Shown: piece by piece, positions 50,831 through 51,552 of the stretch
Numbering within the stretch: the stretch's first letter is position 1
Layout of the letters: every line of letters begins with the position of its first letter
Assembly (NCBI GenBank): GCA_004293265.1
Contig: RDXZ01000015.1
Span: 1-51,552 of the forward strand
Reading direction: 5' to 3'
DNA: 51,552 nt
Origin: Bacteroidota bacterium
Lineage (GTDB): Bacteria > Bacteroidota > Bacteroidia > Cytophagales > Microscillaceae
Notes under the pieces: generated by a model
The model's database searches: none
Seen by the model: the letters and a program-made list of their open reading frames with translations, nothing else
Told to the model about the DNA's origin: nothing
Position numbers and translations under genes: made by a program

Positions 50831-51552
50831 ATGGCAAATAAAAGAAAACAAATAAAAATAGACAAAAGCAATAAATATGATAAAATTATCAAAGAAAATA
50901 TTGAAAATTGCGTTTTGCCACTTATCAATAATTTTTTTCATTTAGACATTGATTCTTCACAACTTTTTGAGATTGAACCAGTAGTTCAAAAAACAATTGA
51001 AAGAGAGGCTGATTTACTCAAAAAAGTAAAAAAAAATGATGGAACAGATGAATATTTGTTACAAATTGAGTTTCAATCAAAAAATGAACAAAATATGGCA
51101 CTCAGAATGTTGGAATATTATGGTTTTATTGCAAGAAAATACGATTTAATTGTCAAACAATACGTTATTTATATTGGTGATGAGCCTATAAAAATGGAAG
51201 ATGGTGTCAATCATCCTGATGTAAAATCAAAATTTAGAATTATTAATATCCGAGCTATGGATTACAAAAAATTTTTGGTTTCGAGTAGCCCTGAATATGT
51301 AATTTTGGCTATTTTAGCTGACTTTGGCAAAGATTCTCCCGAAATAGCCACTAAAAATATTTTACAACGAATCGTTACAATAACAGAAACAGAAAAACGT
51401 TATAAAAATACATTGGAAAAAGAAAAATATTTAAAACAAATAGATGTGATTAGCCAACTGCGTGGCTTACAGCACATTATCATTAAAACAATTAAAGAAA
51501 TGGCACTTACATTAGACATCACAAAAGACCTTCGCTATATCGAAGGCGAAAT
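50831..51552 (+). CDS. Rpn/PD-(D/E)XK nuclease family transposase-like protein, cut by the window edge
   Basis: The frame opens with ATG at 50831 and has no stop before the edge, giving 240 residues. After a Lys-rich start (MANKRKQIKIDKSNKYDKII) comes the family pattern READLLKKVKKNDGTDEYLL followed by QIEFQSKNEQNMALRMLEYY. D-x(n)-E-x-Q is the PD-(D/E)XK core as seen in Rpn-like recombination-promoting nucleases. Then follow YVIYIGDEPIKMEDG and AILADFGKDSPEIATKNILQ, also typical. These proteins are often annotated as putative transposases and are abundant in Bacteroidota. The C-terminus lies outside the window. Confidence 0.8.
   Translation, partial: MANKRKQIKIDKSNKYDKIIKENIENCVLPLINNFFHLDIDSSQLFEIEPVVQKTIEREADLLKKVKKNDGTDEYLLQIEFQSKNEQNMALRMLEYYGFIARKYDLIVKQYVIYIGDEPIKMEDGVNHPDVKSKFRIINIRAMDYKKFLVSSSPEYVILAILADFGKDSPEIATKNILQRIVTITETEKRYKNTLEKEKYLKQIDVISQLRGLQHIIIKTIKEMALTLDITKDLRYIEGE

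Overview
The window looks like a piece of a Bacteroidota chromosome, most likely order Cytophagales. The DNA is very AT-rich. Many genes are preceded by the Bacteroidota -7 promoter element TAnnTTTG, and Shine-Dalgarno sequences are weak or absent. Lipoproteins have short 'xxSC' lipoboxes. There are large signalling proteins ending in SpoIIE/PP2C phosphatase domains, including a kinase-ATPase-GAF-phosphatase fusion. The genus cannot be fixed from sequence alone.

Left part (1-9087): the start of a minus-strand gene at the edge, an LRR lipoprotein translationally coupled to a DegT-type aminotransferase, then nadC. Between nadC and a 981-aa FAD/Fe-S 2-hydroxyacid dehydrogenase lies a 2.6-kb block bounded by an 80-bp perfect direct repeat. 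The repeat is the 3' end of the dehydrogenase gene, so the block looks like an element integrated there that regenerated the reading frame. It holds an XRE regulator, three lipoproteins (two of them tandem paralogues) and a two-copy operator-like repeat, but no recombinase.

Accessory ATPase pair (9090-15061): a 1467-aa protein (Sm/SH3-like N-terminus, TPR-like helices, beta-sandwich, P-loop ATPase, winged helix) is followed 5 nt later by a 520-aa P-loop ATPase with a C-terminal Swt1-like HEPN RNase domain (RNPYAH). The pair reads like a two-component STAND-type defence or stress system that I cannot match to a named system. Its second gene ends 2 nt before the dehydrogenase start.

Middle (15254-24780): a TetR-like regulator, a periplasmic-sensor SpoIIE phosphatase, an exported thioredoxin, a DUF350 membrane protein, a two-gene restriction-modification locus (adenine methyltransferase overlapping a nuclease-methyltransferase fusion), and a membrane-anchored spermidine synthase homologue.

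Right part (24873-51552): a secreted LamG protein, a 1700-aa exported protein with a Lys/Glu-rich tail, a SRPBCC protein, an SDR dehydrogenase, cystathionine beta-synthase, the 1753-aa kinase/ATPase/GAF/phosphatase with a small upstream partner, a VWA protein and a glycosyltransferase, a TerB-ABCG transporter, an M23 peptidase / metallophosphoesterase / membrane-protein cluster (the last gene split by a -1 frameshift at an A7 run), and a truncated Rpn/PD-(D/E)XK nuclease-transposase at the edge. Intergenic regions at 32981-33431 and 34185-34672 hold non-coding inverted-repeat (MITE-like) elements. I saw no rRNA, tRNA or CRISPR array.
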